Of a stretch of 10,183 nt of DNA, positions 1 to 6,827 are shown in pieces. The stretch spans positions 1-10,183 of the forward strand of contig CAZLPY010000037.1 in assembly GCA_964561525.1 (NCBI GenBank), in the 5' to 3' direction. Position 1 is the stretch's first letter. Every line of letters starts with the position of its first letter. Source of the DNA: CAZLPY01 sp964561525 (lineage in GTDB: Bacteria; Patescibacteriota; UBA1384; CAJBMM01). Position numbers and translations under genes: made by a program. The notes beneath the pieces are model-generated. The model was given only the letters and a program-made list of their open reading frames with translations. It was not told the origin of the DNA and searched no databases.

Positions 1-488
1 GTAAACTTAAACATATTAGCAATAATATTTGAGGGGAAGCTCTGAATTGAGATATTAAGATCACGCACATTGGCGTTATAAAAGCGACGCGCCGCTTCGA
101 TTTTGTTTTCAGTATCAGCTAGTTCATCCTGCAACTTAGCAAAATTTTGATTGGCCTTAAGATCGGGATAATTTTCCGACACCGCAAACAATGATTTTAA
201 GGTATCGGATAACATATTTTCTTTCGCAGCTCGGTCCGCTGTCCCTGTTGCTCCCATCGCTTGCGTACGAAGCTCGGTCACTTTTTCCAACAACTGCTTT
301 TCATGCGCAGCATAGCCTTTGACCGTCTCCACTAAATTAGGAATCAAATCGTAGCGACGTTTCAGCTGTACATCAATGTCACTCCAAGCCTCATCGCTCC
401 TGGTGCGGAGCGTCACTAGACGGTTGTACATCATCGCCAGCCACAAAATCAGCACAACAATAATAGCCACAATAATCCACATAATCAT
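1..488 (-). CDS. lemA: LemA family membrane protein (3' end outside window)
   Basis: The 162 visible residues begin with one hydrophobic helix (about residues 3-20, rich in I, V, L and W) and continue as a long helical domain. That domain contains the characteristic LemA stretch with DVQLKRRYDLIPNLVETVKGY at about residues 38-58, then NYPDLKANQNFAKLQDEL and ENKIEAARRFYN, which are hallmarks of the family. LemA proteins are usually about 185-200 residues, so only the last 20-40 are missing beyond the left edge. The topology is a short extracytoplasmic N-terminus, one membrane helix and a helical bundle. The biochemical role is not established, although LemA is widespread in Patescibacteria and Firmicutes. 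The start ATG at 486-488 follows AAGGAG with a 6-base spacer; a second ATG two codons later is less well spaced. The gene lies 25 bases after the preceding membrane-protein gene, so it is probably the last or a late gene of the ctpA-rplI operon. Confidence 0.95.
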   Translation of the reverse strand, partial: MIMWIIVAIIVVLILWLAMMYNRLVTLRTRSDEAWSDIDVQLKRRYDLIPNLVETVKGYAAHEKQLLEKVTELRTQAMGATGTADRAAKENMLSDTLKSLFAVSENYPDLKANQNFAKLQDELADTENKIEAARRFYNANVRDLNISIQSFPSNIIANMFKF

Positions 489-494
489 TCAAAA

Positions 495-500
495 CTCCTT
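495..500 (-). promoter_or_regulatory. Shine-Dalgarno site of lemA
   Basis: AAGGAG is read on the minus strand 6 bases before the ATG ending at 488. It is the strongest ribosome binding site on this strand in the window. It favours the first of two in-frame ATG codons and suggests lemA is translated independently of its upstream neighbour. Confidence 0.75.
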
Positions 501-513
501 TATCAATAAGACC

Positions 514-2070
514 TTACTGCTTAGGGGCGGCGCTGTCAACTAAGGGGCTTTTTAGCAAATACAGCGTCAGTGGCCCGCTCACCGTGCCGTCTGGATCGGC
601 AGCGTTATCCAAAACCGCAGATAGTTGATAGGTGGAGCCATCTGAAACATAGCCATAATAATGTGATCCTGAAGGATCTGACGGCATTTTGTCCAAATAC
701 ACAGGCACCAGAGCAGTATTGATAGCGGAGTTTACTTGATCAGTGTGCACGATTGACGCCGCGAGCGGATACACTCCCTTATCTTTAAAGTACTTTGCCA
801 ATGACGCAGCGATAACGCTTAAATCGCTTTTGCGCATTTGATCGGGTGTTAGGGCAGCCGAAACATCGACTGCGCCATCGGGCACGGTAATTTCACCAAC
901 CTGTTGATTCGCTAGTGTAGCGTTAATAGTAATACTTTGCTTGGTTGCGTTGGTCAGTGTGACAGTCAATTTGGTTAGCAGATGCGCGGAACGCGATATC
1001 CATAAATCAATCGGGCCATTACTACTTTGCCACGCGGCAGCTATAGGGCTCTGGGCAAACGCGGTCAATATTGGCAGATCCTTCCCACTGATAGTGGCTC
1101 GGTAATGATATGTTTCCGTACCGGCAATGCTCTCACGCCCAAAGTATGAGCTGGTCCCTAGCATTGTTCCAATACGCGAGTTCACGGTATCAACCGTAAA
1201 ACTCGGTGCTGTGCCGGATTTCACCCACGTAGGGCTTGATGCACTCGGTGTACCTGAGGCTGTACTAGCTGCTCCAACTCCGAAGGTGTTCATAATATAA
1301 AGTGCGCCGTCAACCACCCGATACTCACTTTTGATAGCCACTCCAGCGTCATTAATGGTAGATTGAAGTGCGTAATTGTGATTTGCAATATTCAATTGAA
1401 ACTGAGTATCAAGGGACAGCGGATCAACGATAGCAGCATTGGTGGCGACACAACTAGTTTGATCAGCACAGGTACTACTACTTTTACCATAACCGGTCAA
1501 ATTACCTGCGTACGCATACGTGGTGCGACCTTGCATCGCCTTCGCCACTTGGGCGCTCGCTTCAGCTGGGTTAACCGAAAGGCCACCGGTCAATCCAGTT
1601 AAATGCAAAAAACTTAAATCGGAAGATATTCCAGTTGAGACGATTCCCTTGTCATCGGCAAACACCAATCCAACCAAAATGAACGCCAGCGCAAAAAATA
1701 GCACTACGAGCATAACAACCCAGCGCATAGGCGAGCCATGGCGGGGTGGATGCATCTGCTGAACGGGTGGGGCGGGAAGCGGAGGGGTTGGTGCAGTGGT
1801 CGTGGCTAAAATCGGCGGTTTTACTGCGGGGACAGGCGAAGGTACCGTATTCGGTGAAGAAGAGGGAGTCTTGCTACTCGACAACGATGGTTCAGGAACT
1901 GCACTATTACTATCGGGTGGAGTTTTCCAGGTTTGATCAGTGACTGGTGACTGATTGCTCGGACTGATTTGCGGTAATGGTGACAGCGTCGGTTCTGTCG
2001 AGATAGATACGCTGCTATCTGTCGCCGGCTGTGCCGGTTTTTCCGCATTCGATTGATTAGTATCATCCAT
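514..2070 (-). CDS. Single-pass membrane protein: Pro/Ser-rich N-terminus, LppX-like region, pilin-like C-terminus
   Basis: This 518-residue protein has no function I can name. Residues 1-115 are low-complexity and rich in Pro, Ser and Thr, presumably cytoplasmic. Residues 116-138 form one membrane helix (RWVVMLVVLFFALAFILVG). About 167-402 resembles the LolA/LppX-type lipoprotein fold, judged by alternating beta-like segments, a WVKSG motif and a GPIDLWISRSAHLLTKLTV segment. Two cysteines at about 201 and 207 could form an extracellular disulfide. Residues 412-490 resemble the globular part of patescibacterial type IV pseudopilins: a helix SLAKYFKDKGVYP, then LVPVYLDKMPSDPSG, YYGYVSDGSTYQLSAVL. 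There is no prepilin peptidase motif. I chose the ATG at 2068-2070 because AAGGGG lies 7 bases upstream; a GTG at 2092-2094 that overlaps the rplI stop would add eight residues and has no such site. It sits between rplI and lemA and is probably cotranscribed. The domain calls rest on pattern recognition only. Confidence 0.8.
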   Translation of the reverse strand: MDDTNQSNAEKPAQPATDSSVSISTEPTLSPLPQISPSNQSPVTDQTWKTPPDSNSAVPEPSLSSSKTPSSSPNTVPSPVPAVKPPILATTTAPTPPLPAPPVQQMHPPRHGSPMRWVVMLVVLFFALAFILVGLVFADDKGIVSTGISSDLSFLHLTGLTGGLSVNPAEASAQVAKAMQGRTTYAYAGNLTGYGKSSSTCADQTSCVATNAAIVDPLSLDTQFQLNIANHNYALQSTINDAGVAIKSEYRVVDGALYIMNTFGVGAASTASGTPSASSPTWVKSGTAPSFTVDTVNSRIGTMLGTSSYFGRESIAGTETYHYRATISGKDLPILTAFAQSPIAAAWQSSNGPIDLWISRSAHLLTKLTVTLTNATKQSITINATLANQQVGEITVPDGAVDVSAALTPDQMRKSDLSVIAASLAKYFKDKGVYPLAASIVHTDQVNSAINTALVPVYLDKMPSDPSGSHYYGYVSDGSTYQLSAVLDNAADPDGTVSGPLTLYLLKSPLVDSAAPKQ

Positions 2071-2077
2071 TGCAAAT

Positions 2078-2083
2078 CCCCTT
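2078..2083 (-). promoter_or_regulatory. Shine-Dalgarno site that decides the start of the 514-2070 gene
   Basis: AAGGGG on the minus strand, 7 bases before the ATG ending at 2070. It lies inside the eight-codon extension that the upstream GTG would give, which argues for the shorter protein. Confidence 0.6.
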
Positions 2084-2093
2084 ACCTTTAACA

Positions 2094-2534
2094 CTAGCGT
2101 TTTTTTGCAGACGCCACAATGTGCACCGAAATTGTAGCCAAAATACCTGATCCAAAGTTTAAGGCTACACTATGCGTACCGAGTGTGCGGAGAGCACTTG
2201 GCAACAGCACGGTGTGTTTATCCACGTGCAAGACTGCCGCTATCTGGGCACTTGTAATGCTCCCAAAAACTCGGCCATCTTTGTCTGACGCTAACGAAAA
2301 GGTCACGGTGGTCCCGTCAATTGCCGCTGCCTTGTCACGTCGCTCACCTAAATCAATACTAGCTTTTTGCGCTTGACCACGCACTGCGCTTTGCACCCGC
2401 ATCGCAGCGGTCGTGCCTGCCACGGCAGCTAAACCATGCGGCAGTAAAAAATTGAGCGCATAGCCATCTTTGACAGCGTGCTGCTCGCCATATTTACCAA
2501 TACCTTTAACATCTTTCAGGAGTACTACCTGCAT
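2094..2534 (-). CDS. rplI: 50S ribosomal protein bL9
   Basis: The 146 residues match the usual bL9 length of about 148. The N-terminal rRNA-binding domain is clear: MQVVLLKDVKGIGKYG, then VKDGYALNFLLPHGLA, with the conserved VKDGYxxNFLxPxGLA pattern. A charged helical linker follows at about 41-75, and the C-terminal domain holds the typical FGSIT segment near residues 91-95. bL9 binds domain V of 23S rRNA near the L1 stalk base and helps keep reading frame. The ATG at 2532-2534 gives the standard N-terminus; the junction with ctpA reads TAGTGATG, so a GTG one codon upstream overlapping the ctpA stop is also possible. There is no clear Shine-Dalgarno site, so translation is probably coupled to ctpA. 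The location is unusual, because rplI normally sits with rpsF, ssb and rpsR. Confidence 0.97.
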   Translation of the reverse strand: MQVVLLKDVKGIGKYGEQHAVKDGYALNFLLPHGLAAVAGTTAAMRVQSAVRGQAQKASIDLGERRDKAAAIDGTTVTFSLASDKDGRVFGSITSAQIAAVLHVDKHTVLLPSALRTLGTHSVALNFGSGILATISVHIVASAKKR

Positions 2535-2536
2535 CA

Positions 2537-3736
2537 CTATTTCTTCAGTAATTCAAGCGCTTTATCGAGCTGTGGATCACGGTTATTTTTTTCATCATCG
2601 GGAGTTAATTTGACCTCGAGGTCAGGAGCGATTCCTTGCTTATTAATCATCCGTCCAGCCGGTGTGAGCCATTCGGCGATAGTGATTTTAAGGCTTGATC
2701 CACCCGGCAAATCCTTAACGTTTTGGACGCTACCTTTGCCAAACGTCTTTTCACCAACCAGTTTGCCGCGACTTTTATCCTGAATGGCGCCTGATACAAT
2801 TTCAGCCGCCGAAGCTGATCCGCCGTTTACCAGCACAACGAGCGGCGTGTCCGTAAGGATAGGATCGGCAACGGTAAATAGGTCCTGTTTTTGGCCATCT
2901 TTTTGTTTTTCCGAAACTACTACTCCGTGAGGCACGAGCATGCTCACTACCTCTTGCGCTCCCTGCAAATACCCACCAGGGTTGTTGCGCAAATCCAAAA
3001 CGATTCCAGACACATTCTTTGCTTTAAACTCACGCAGTGCTTGACTGGTCAAATCAGTGGTGTCATCACTAAATTGCGTAATGCGCACATACCCAATATT
3101 GCCAGCCTTGACCTCCCACTTCACCGATTTCACCTGAATCAAGTCTCGTGCTATGCTGACATCTTTTAGCTCTGACCCGCCCGAAGGTACCACGGTTAAC
3201 TTAACCAGTGTGCCCCGATCGCCACGTATTCGCGAAACCGCATCAGGTAAACTCAAGTCAGTTGTATCTTGATCATCAATTTTGACAATCACATCGCCAC
3301 TGTGTAAGCCAGCCTTAGCTGCGGGACTGTCATCGAGCGGGGAGATGACAGTCAGGGCGTTATTATGCATGCCAATCTCAATGCCAATACCAAAAAACTT
3401 CCCGCTCACATCACCGGAAAATCGCTTGGCTTCGTCGGGATCAAAAAACACGGTGTAGGGATCATCTAGCCCAGCAACCATGCCACGCACTGCACCGTAG
3501 ACCAGTTTTTGATCGTCTATAGTGCCTACATAATTTTGATGCACTTGATTCCAAGCCTCCCACAACAAATCAAAGCTGACGTTACTTGGTTTATTCGTGC
3601 CATAACGCCAACCAAGCACCTCGGCCCCAAGTCGTCCCCCGTTTAAACTTGATGAGGTGCCGAATCCAAGAATAAACGATCCAAGCAGAGCTAGGACCGC
3701 AATACCTATCGTGATTTTTTTCCGAGGTTTATCCAT
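2537..3736 (-). CDS. ctpA: S41 family C-terminal processing protease with PDZ domain
   Basis: This 399-residue serine protease is exported or membrane-anchored and cleaves proteins near the C-terminus on the outer side of the membrane. Residues 8-26 form the N-terminal hydrophobic anchor. An N-terminal helical region contains GLDDPYTVFF (89-98). The PDZ domain spans about 112-197, with GIGIEI and SPAAKAGLHSGDVIVKIDD. The S41 core follows with GYVRITQF (215-222), LDLRNNPGG (247-255), the nucleophile Ser309 in GGSASAAEI, the general base Lys334 in GKGSVQ, and Gln338. The 25-residue Ser-Lys spacing is what the CtpA/CtpB family shows, and the length is typical. It follows the ftsEX-hydrolase genes, as ctp genes do in several Firmicutes, and is the first gene of the probable ctpA-rplI-membrane protein-lemA unit. 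The symbol is family-level: ctpA and ctpB cannot be told apart here. There is no Shine-Dalgarno site before the ATG. Confidence 0.96.
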   Translation of the reverse strand: MDKPRKKITIGIAVLALLGSFILGFGTSSSLNGGRLGAEVLGWRYGTNKPSNVSFDLLWEAWNQVHQNYVGTIDDQKLVYGAVRGMVAGLDDPYTVFFDPDEAKRFSGDVSGKFFGIGIEIGMHNNALTVISPLDDSPAAKAGLHSGDVIVKIDDQDTTDLSLPDAVSRIRGDRGTLVKLTVVPSGGSELKDVSIARDLIQVKSVKWEVKAGNIGYVRITQFSDDTTDLTSQALREFKAKNVSGIVLDLRNNPGGYLQGAQEVVSMLVPHGVVVSEKQKDGQKQDLFTVADPILTDTPLVVLVNGGSASAAEIVSGAIQDKSRGKLVGEKTFGKGSVQNVKDLPGGSSLKITIAEWLTPAGRMINKQGIAPDLEVKLTPDDEKNNRDPQLDKALELLKK

Positions 3737-3745
3737 TAGGGATAC

Positions 3746-3773
3746 ATTATAATATACAACTGCCTAAGGTAAA
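3746..3773 (-). promoter_or_regulatory. Candidate sigma-70-type promoter of ctpA, leaderless
   Basis: On the minus strand a perfect TATAAT lies at 3746-3751, with TTTACC (4 of 6 matches to TTGACA) at 3768-3773 and a 16-base spacer. A start site about 7 bases after the -10 box would fall near 3739, only two or three bases before the ctpA ATG at 3736. The mRNA would therefore be leaderless, which fits the lack of a Shine-Dalgarno sequence. Gene position and the perfect -10 box support this; the -35 match is modest. Confidence 0.55.
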
Positions 3774-3789
3774 AGCCCCTACGGCAAAC

Positions 3790-5064
3790 TTACATCGGCC
3801 GAAGGCGTGCCATAAAATCGATCCATTTCGCTGGATATACGCGCCCGGTTTGAAAATACGGATCCTCGACTGAATATTTATCGCCCACTTTTGCGTCGAT
3901 CACTATCCAGTGACCACTTCCGCCGCCAGCGATATGTACGATATCGGGCAGTCCTGCGCTTAAATCGGCGTCAAGCAGGCTGGCATTGAACGGTTGCTTG
4001 CCGCCAGACACAAAATCAAGCTTGCCGCCAAAAGCATCACCCACCCCACCCCAAGCCACTAAATCACCGTACATACCGCCGGCGGCTCGTAACTGTGCCA
4101 AAATTTGCGGTGGCGTCCCGGAAAAGCCGAACCGATTCGCCACCATAGTGATGGAAGTCACTAAACAGCCGCTTTCAGCAAAGCTATCACTATCAGACGA
4201 AGTCGGATCTAAGGGTTGATTACCCCATCGTGGGTCAGTTTGAAAATAATGCCACGGCGCGCTATTAGTGACCACAAAATCGCCCGCGGCGGCGACATAA
4301 CCGTCTTGCAGCTTAAGGGCAGCTAAAAATTGACTGATTTTACCATCGACTGCCCGCACTTGATTCTGGTACTGTTGGATAGTGCCGTCAAGCTGGCTGA
4401 TTGATGAGATGGTCTGTGACGTGAGACTTAACTTGAGGTTTTTTTGTGCTTCTAGTGCCGATTTTTGCTGCTGTTGCTGTTCTTGCAGAGACTTCAGCGA
4501 ACCTTGCTGCTTCTCCATGTCCGCCCTTTTACTTTCAAGATCGGCTTTTAGGTCTTCAATGTGCTTAGCTTTTTGCTCAATTTGAGTCTCAAGCGCTTGG
4601 TAGCTTTGCAAATCTGAGACCGCTTGCGAAATGGTCTGTGATTGCACTAAAAGCAGCGCCGGATTAGTTTCAGAATCATCAATGTACATATTATTGATCG
4701 TTTGCTGCAGGCGATCTTTTTCCTGATTAATTAAATCAGTTTGCTGATTAATTTGACCCGTAAGATCGCTAATATGATGCGAAACGTCGGTAATATTATT
4801 GCTAATCGCCGCAATGGTATTATTAGTATCGGTAATACTGCCGTTCAGTTTATTAATTTCGGCGTTCAGTTGACTGAGCACATCTTGTTGCTGTTTTTTT
4901 TGCTGCTGACTTTGCGCAATGGAGTCCTGCAACGCTTTTTTTTGCGCATTCAAATCTTGTAGGCTCGCGTGCGCGCCAAGTGGGGTCATCAACACAACGG
5001 CACAAATCACTGCACCGATGCCAATTTTTTTTATCAAGACGATGCGCCCTAGTCCAATGTTCAC
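3790..5064 (-). CDS. Secreted coiled-coil protein with C-terminal C39-like cysteine peptidase domain, probable FtsEX-controlled hydrolase
   Basis: This 424-residue protein starts with a signal peptide (about 1-33: LIKK, hydrophobic core, then PLGAHA before the likely cleavage site). Residues 35-250 form a long Gln/Lys-rich coiled coil with the architecture of PcsB, CwlO and RipC. The C-terminal domain (about 272-424) opens with WHYFQTDPRWGNQPL, a pattern typical of C39-like domains, and has Cys300 in ESGCLVTSITMVANRF, His385 in GSGHWIVIDA and Asp401 in YSVEDPYF, a plausible papain-type triad. I chose GTG at 5062-5064 because GAGGGG lies 6 bases upstream and the signal peptide then starts properly; the open frame continues upstream into ftsX to 5160 but lacks signal-peptide character. 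It directly follows ftsX, where FtsEX-activated peptidoglycan hydrolases are encoded in Gram-positives. A role in cleaving peptidoglycan stem peptides is inference; C39-like domains also cleave proteins. Confidence 0.9.
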   Translation of the reverse strand: MNIGLGRIVLIKKIGIGAVICAVVLMTPLGAHASLQDLNAQKKALQDSIAQSQQQKKQQQDVLSQLNAEINKLNGSITDTNNTIAAISNNITDVSHHISDLTGQINQQTDLINQEKDRLQQTINNMYIDDSETNPALLLVQSQTISQAVSDLQSYQALETQIEQKAKHIEDLKADLESKRADMEKQQGSLKSLQEQQQQQKSALEAQKNLKLSLTSQTISSISQLDGTIQQYQNQVRAVDGKISQFLAALKLQDGYVAAAGDFVVTNSAPWHYFQTDPRWGNQPLDPTSSDSDSFAESGCLVTSITMVANRFGFSGTPPQILAQLRAAGGMYGDLVAWGGVGDAFGGKLDFVSGGKQPFNASLLDADLSAGLPDIVHIAGGGSGHWIVIDAKVGDKYSVEDPYFQTGRVYPAKWIDFMARLRPM

Positions 5065-5070
5065 GTTTAG

Positions 5071-5076
5071 CCCCTC
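5071..5076 (-). promoter_or_regulatory. Shine-Dalgarno site that decides the GTG start of the coiled-coil hydrolase
   Basis: GAGGGG on the minus strand, 6 bases before the GTG ending at 5064. No equally good site precedes any other in-frame start further upstream. Confidence 0.6.
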
Positions 5077-5090
5077 TTCCCGTGCATACA

Positions 5091-5120
5091 ATTGTAATCG
5101 ATTTTTGTACAATATGTAAA
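5091..5120 (-). promoter_or_regulatory. Candidate promoter of the coiled-coil hydrolase gene
   Basis: On the minus strand TTTACA (5 of 6) at 5115-5120 and TACAAT (5 of 6) at 5091-5096 are separated by 18 bases. The predicted start near 5084 leaves a leader of about 20 bases containing the GAGGGG site. The hexamers sit just after the ftsX stop (5124-5126), so the hydrolase may be made both from ftsEX read-through and from its own promoter. Confidence 0.5.
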
Positions 5121-5123
5121 GTG

Positions 5124-6038
5124 CTAGCGCAGATGTTTTCGCACCGCCAGGTAGCTGCACAGTGCTCCCATAATGACCCCTATTCCAAGCTCGATCAGTA
5201 TAATGTACAAAAAATGCTGGGCGAAGAATTGCTGAAAATCAAACGAGGGGCTGTCCACATAGCGGGTGATAATTGGCGCAAATGCTTGTACTCCCGATGC
5301 CAAAATAATTGAGGTGATCACCGTGGCCAACAAACCATACAGTATTCCCTCAACAATAAATGGGAAACGGATGTACCACCCGGTTGCTCCAACCAACTGC
5401 ATAATCTCAATCTCTTCGCGACGCATAAAAATAGTCAGGCGAATGGTGTTGTAAATCACCAATACTGCGATGGTAGTGAATAAAATGCTCAAACCGATAC
5501 CGATTTTTTTGACAAAGGCCGTTCCACTGATATATTTGTCAATCAGCGATTTATTTTCCTCGTAACTGAGGCGCTCAATTACGCTATCGTACGGGGGCTG
5601 TTTAATGTACGTCGCAATTGCATCCAGCGACTGCGGCGCGGTGGCTTTAACCGAAAGGCTGCGAGGTAAACTATTCCCATAGCCCTGGTCCAATAAACTA
5701 AGCACCGCAGTCCGATATTTTGAGCGCTCCCGAAACTGCTGCAGCGCTTCCTCACGTGAAATGTACTGCACCTCCTTCACGTCACTCCGAGCCATAAGCA
5801 GGCTTTGTAGTTCCTGTATTTGCTGATCTGTGGCAGCGTCCTTAAAATACACGGCGATGTCCAGCTTTTCCTCAAGCGTTTTGGCGGTTTGGTTGATCGA
5901 CAAATTGAGCATTACAAACAACGCGATAATAAAAATAGTCATGGTCATCATCATGGTGGCCGCTAATGAAAGCCAACGATTTCGCCAAAAATCGACTAAT
6001 CCAATCCGTAATACCCGGCCGAAAGAAATAAACGTCAT
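5124..6038 (-). CDS. ftsX: Cell-division ABC transporter permease FtsX
   Basis: FtsX is the integral-membrane half of FtsEX, which passes the ATP cycle of FtsE across the membrane to a peptidoglycan hydrolase. The 304 residues show the family layout: a short cytoplasmic N-terminus with FWRNRWLSLAAT (17-28), TM1 about 24-46, a large extracytoplasmic loop of about 130 residues (47-177) that would contact the hydrolase coiled coil, TM2 about 178-199, the conserved cytoplasmic motif RREEIEIMQLVGATGWYIR (206-224), TM3 about 230-252 and TM4 about 277-298. The length is typical. ATG at 6036-6038 gives the standard N-terminus, although no strong ribosome binding site precedes it. The gap from ftsE is 91 bases, longer than the usual overlap or near-overlap of these two genes, and holds a GC-rich palindrome. 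Confidence 0.97.
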   Translation of the reverse strand: MTFISFGRVLRIGLVDFWRNRWLSLAATMMMTMTIFIIALFVMLNLSINQTAKTLEEKLDIAVYFKDAATDQQIQELQSLLMARSDVKEVQYISREEALQQFRERSKYRTAVLSLLDQGYGNSLPRSLSVKATAPQSLDAIATYIKQPPYDSVIERLSYEENKSLIDKYISGTAFVKKIGIGLSILFTTIAVLVIYNTIRLTIFMRREEIEIMQLVGATGWYIRFPFIVEGILYGLLATVITSIILASGVQAFAPIITRYVDSPSFDFQQFFAQHFLYIILIELGIGVIMGALCSYLAVRKHLR

Positions 6039-6072
6039 TAAAACGATTGTCCCGATTTTTTTATTTTTAATG

Positions 6073-6094
6073 GTTGCGAGCTCGCGCGAGCAAC
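6073..6094. repeat. GC-rich nested palindrome between ftsE and ftsX
   Basis: The 22-base segment begins GTTGC and ends GCAAC, and inside it hold two overlapping perfect palindromes, GCGAGCTCGC (6076-6085) and GCTCGCGCGAGC (6080-6091). It lies in an otherwise AT-rich gap between ftsE and ftsX. On the minus strand it is followed by an A-rich, not T-rich, tract, so it is not an intrinsic terminator for ftsE. It could be an mRNA hairpin that sets relative ftsE and ftsX levels, or a protein-binding site; the sequence does not decide. Confidence 0.45.
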
Positions 6095-6129
6095 TACAGC
6101 GCTTGCCGATGATTTTTTATTTTGTATTT

Positions 6130-6807
6130 TCACAAGATGTACTTTCCCTTGGCCTGATCAGCTACAATTTTACCATCTCGAAGTGTAATCACCCGCTTTT
6201 TTAGCGCATCCACTACTTCCTTATCGTGAGTGGCCAGCATCACCAGCGTCCCTTTTTTATTAATCTTAAACAACAGGTCAATAATCTCCCAGGTGTTGAT
6301 CGGATCCAGATTTCCGGTTGGCTCATCCGCAATCAACAATTTTGGTTCGTGCACCAAAGCACGCGCAATCGAAACACGTTGGCGCTCGCCACCCGAGAGC
6401 TGATCCGGCATATTGGTCGCTTTGGAAGAGAGGCCAACTAAATCCAGCACCGCTGGCACTTTTTCCTTCACCTCTTGCTTTCCGGCATCGCTCACCTCAA
6501 GCGCAAACGCCACATTTTCATAGATCGTTTTGTGCGGTAATAATTTGAAATCCTGAAATACCACCCCAATTTTGCGGCGATAAAACGGCAGTTCGCGTGA
6601 GGATAATGTAGTAATGTCTCTGCCAGCGACCACAATTTGCCCGCGCGTCGGCTTTTCATCCGCAATCAACAGTTTGATAAGGGTCGATTTGCCCGATCCG
6701 GAAGGGCCAACCAAGGTCACAAATTCATCTCGATCAATGAAAAAATTGAGATCATCAACCGCTTTTTTGGTGCCGTATTGTTTGGTTACATGCAAAAATT
6801 CTATTAT
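6130..6807 (-). CDS. ftsE: Cell-division ATP-binding protein FtsE
   Basis: FtsE is the cytoplasmic ATPase of FtsEX. All ABC motifs are present. Numbered from the proposed start they are: Walker A GPSGSGKST at 34-42, Q-loop Gln85 in VVFQDFKLL, signature LSGGERQR at 137-144, Walker B LLIADEPTGNLD with Asp161 and Glu162, and switch His194 in LATHD. The VFQDFKLLP and DEPTGNLDP wording is typical of FtsE. I place the start at an ATA codon (6805-6807): this yields M-I-E-F-L-H-V-T-K-Q-Y-G, the usual FtsE beginning, and GAGGG lies 8 bases upstream. The nearest conventional start is TTG at 6793-6795, which would drop four family-conserved residues and put the ribosome site 20 bases away. With ATA the protein has 225 residues, normal for FtsE. 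It is the first gene of the envelope cluster and has its own promoter-like hexamers. Confidence 0.96.
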   Translation of the reverse strand: MIEFLHVTKQYGTKKAVDDLNFFIDRDEFVTLVGPSGSGKSTLIKLLIADEKPTRGQIVVAGRDITTLSSRELPFYRRKIGVVFQDFKLLPHKTIYENVAFALEVSDAGKQEVKEKVPAVLDLVGLSSKATNMPDQLSGGERQRVSIARALVHEPKLLIADEPTGNLDPINTWEIIDLLFKINKKGTLVMLATHDKEVVDALKKRVITLRDGKIVADQAKGKYIL

Positions 6808-6815
6808 GGGAACGT

Positions 6816-6820
6816 CCCTC
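6816..6820 (-). promoter_or_regulatory. Shine-Dalgarno site pointing to an ATA start of ftsE
   Basis: GAGGG (within AGAGGGA) on the minus strand, 8 bases before the ATA codon at 6805-6807 and 20 bases before the TTG at 6793-6795. Its spacing is normal for the ATA and too long for the TTG. Confidence 0.55.
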
Positions 6821-6827
6821 TGGAGTC

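Noticed and set aside
3761..3789. Possible terminator hairpin between the hydrolase and ctpA
   Set aside because: The arms GCC..AGG and CCT..GGC pair only with a two-base internal mismatch, and no T-tract follows on the minus strand.
4440..4960. Repeat array suggested by many CTG/TTG-rich units on the plus strand
   Set aside because: These are Gln codons of the coiled coil read on the other strand (QQQKKQQQ, EQQQQQQK), without a regular nucleotide period.
5065..5160. Upstream extension of the coiled-coil hydrolase to overlap ftsX
   Set aside because: The added 32 residues do not form part of a signal peptide and would bury it; GAGGGG and promoter hexamers support the GTG at 5062-5064.
4980..5312. 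Plus-strand open frame of 110 codons opposite the hydrolase start and the end of ftsX
   Set aside because: It lies opposite well-supported coding sequence and a promoter; no family pattern and no ribosome site.
6039..6129. Intrinsic terminator after ftsE
   Set aside because: The palindrome is followed by A-rich sequence on the minus strand; a T-rich stretch exists only on the opposite strand, about 20 bases away and with no gene to terminate.
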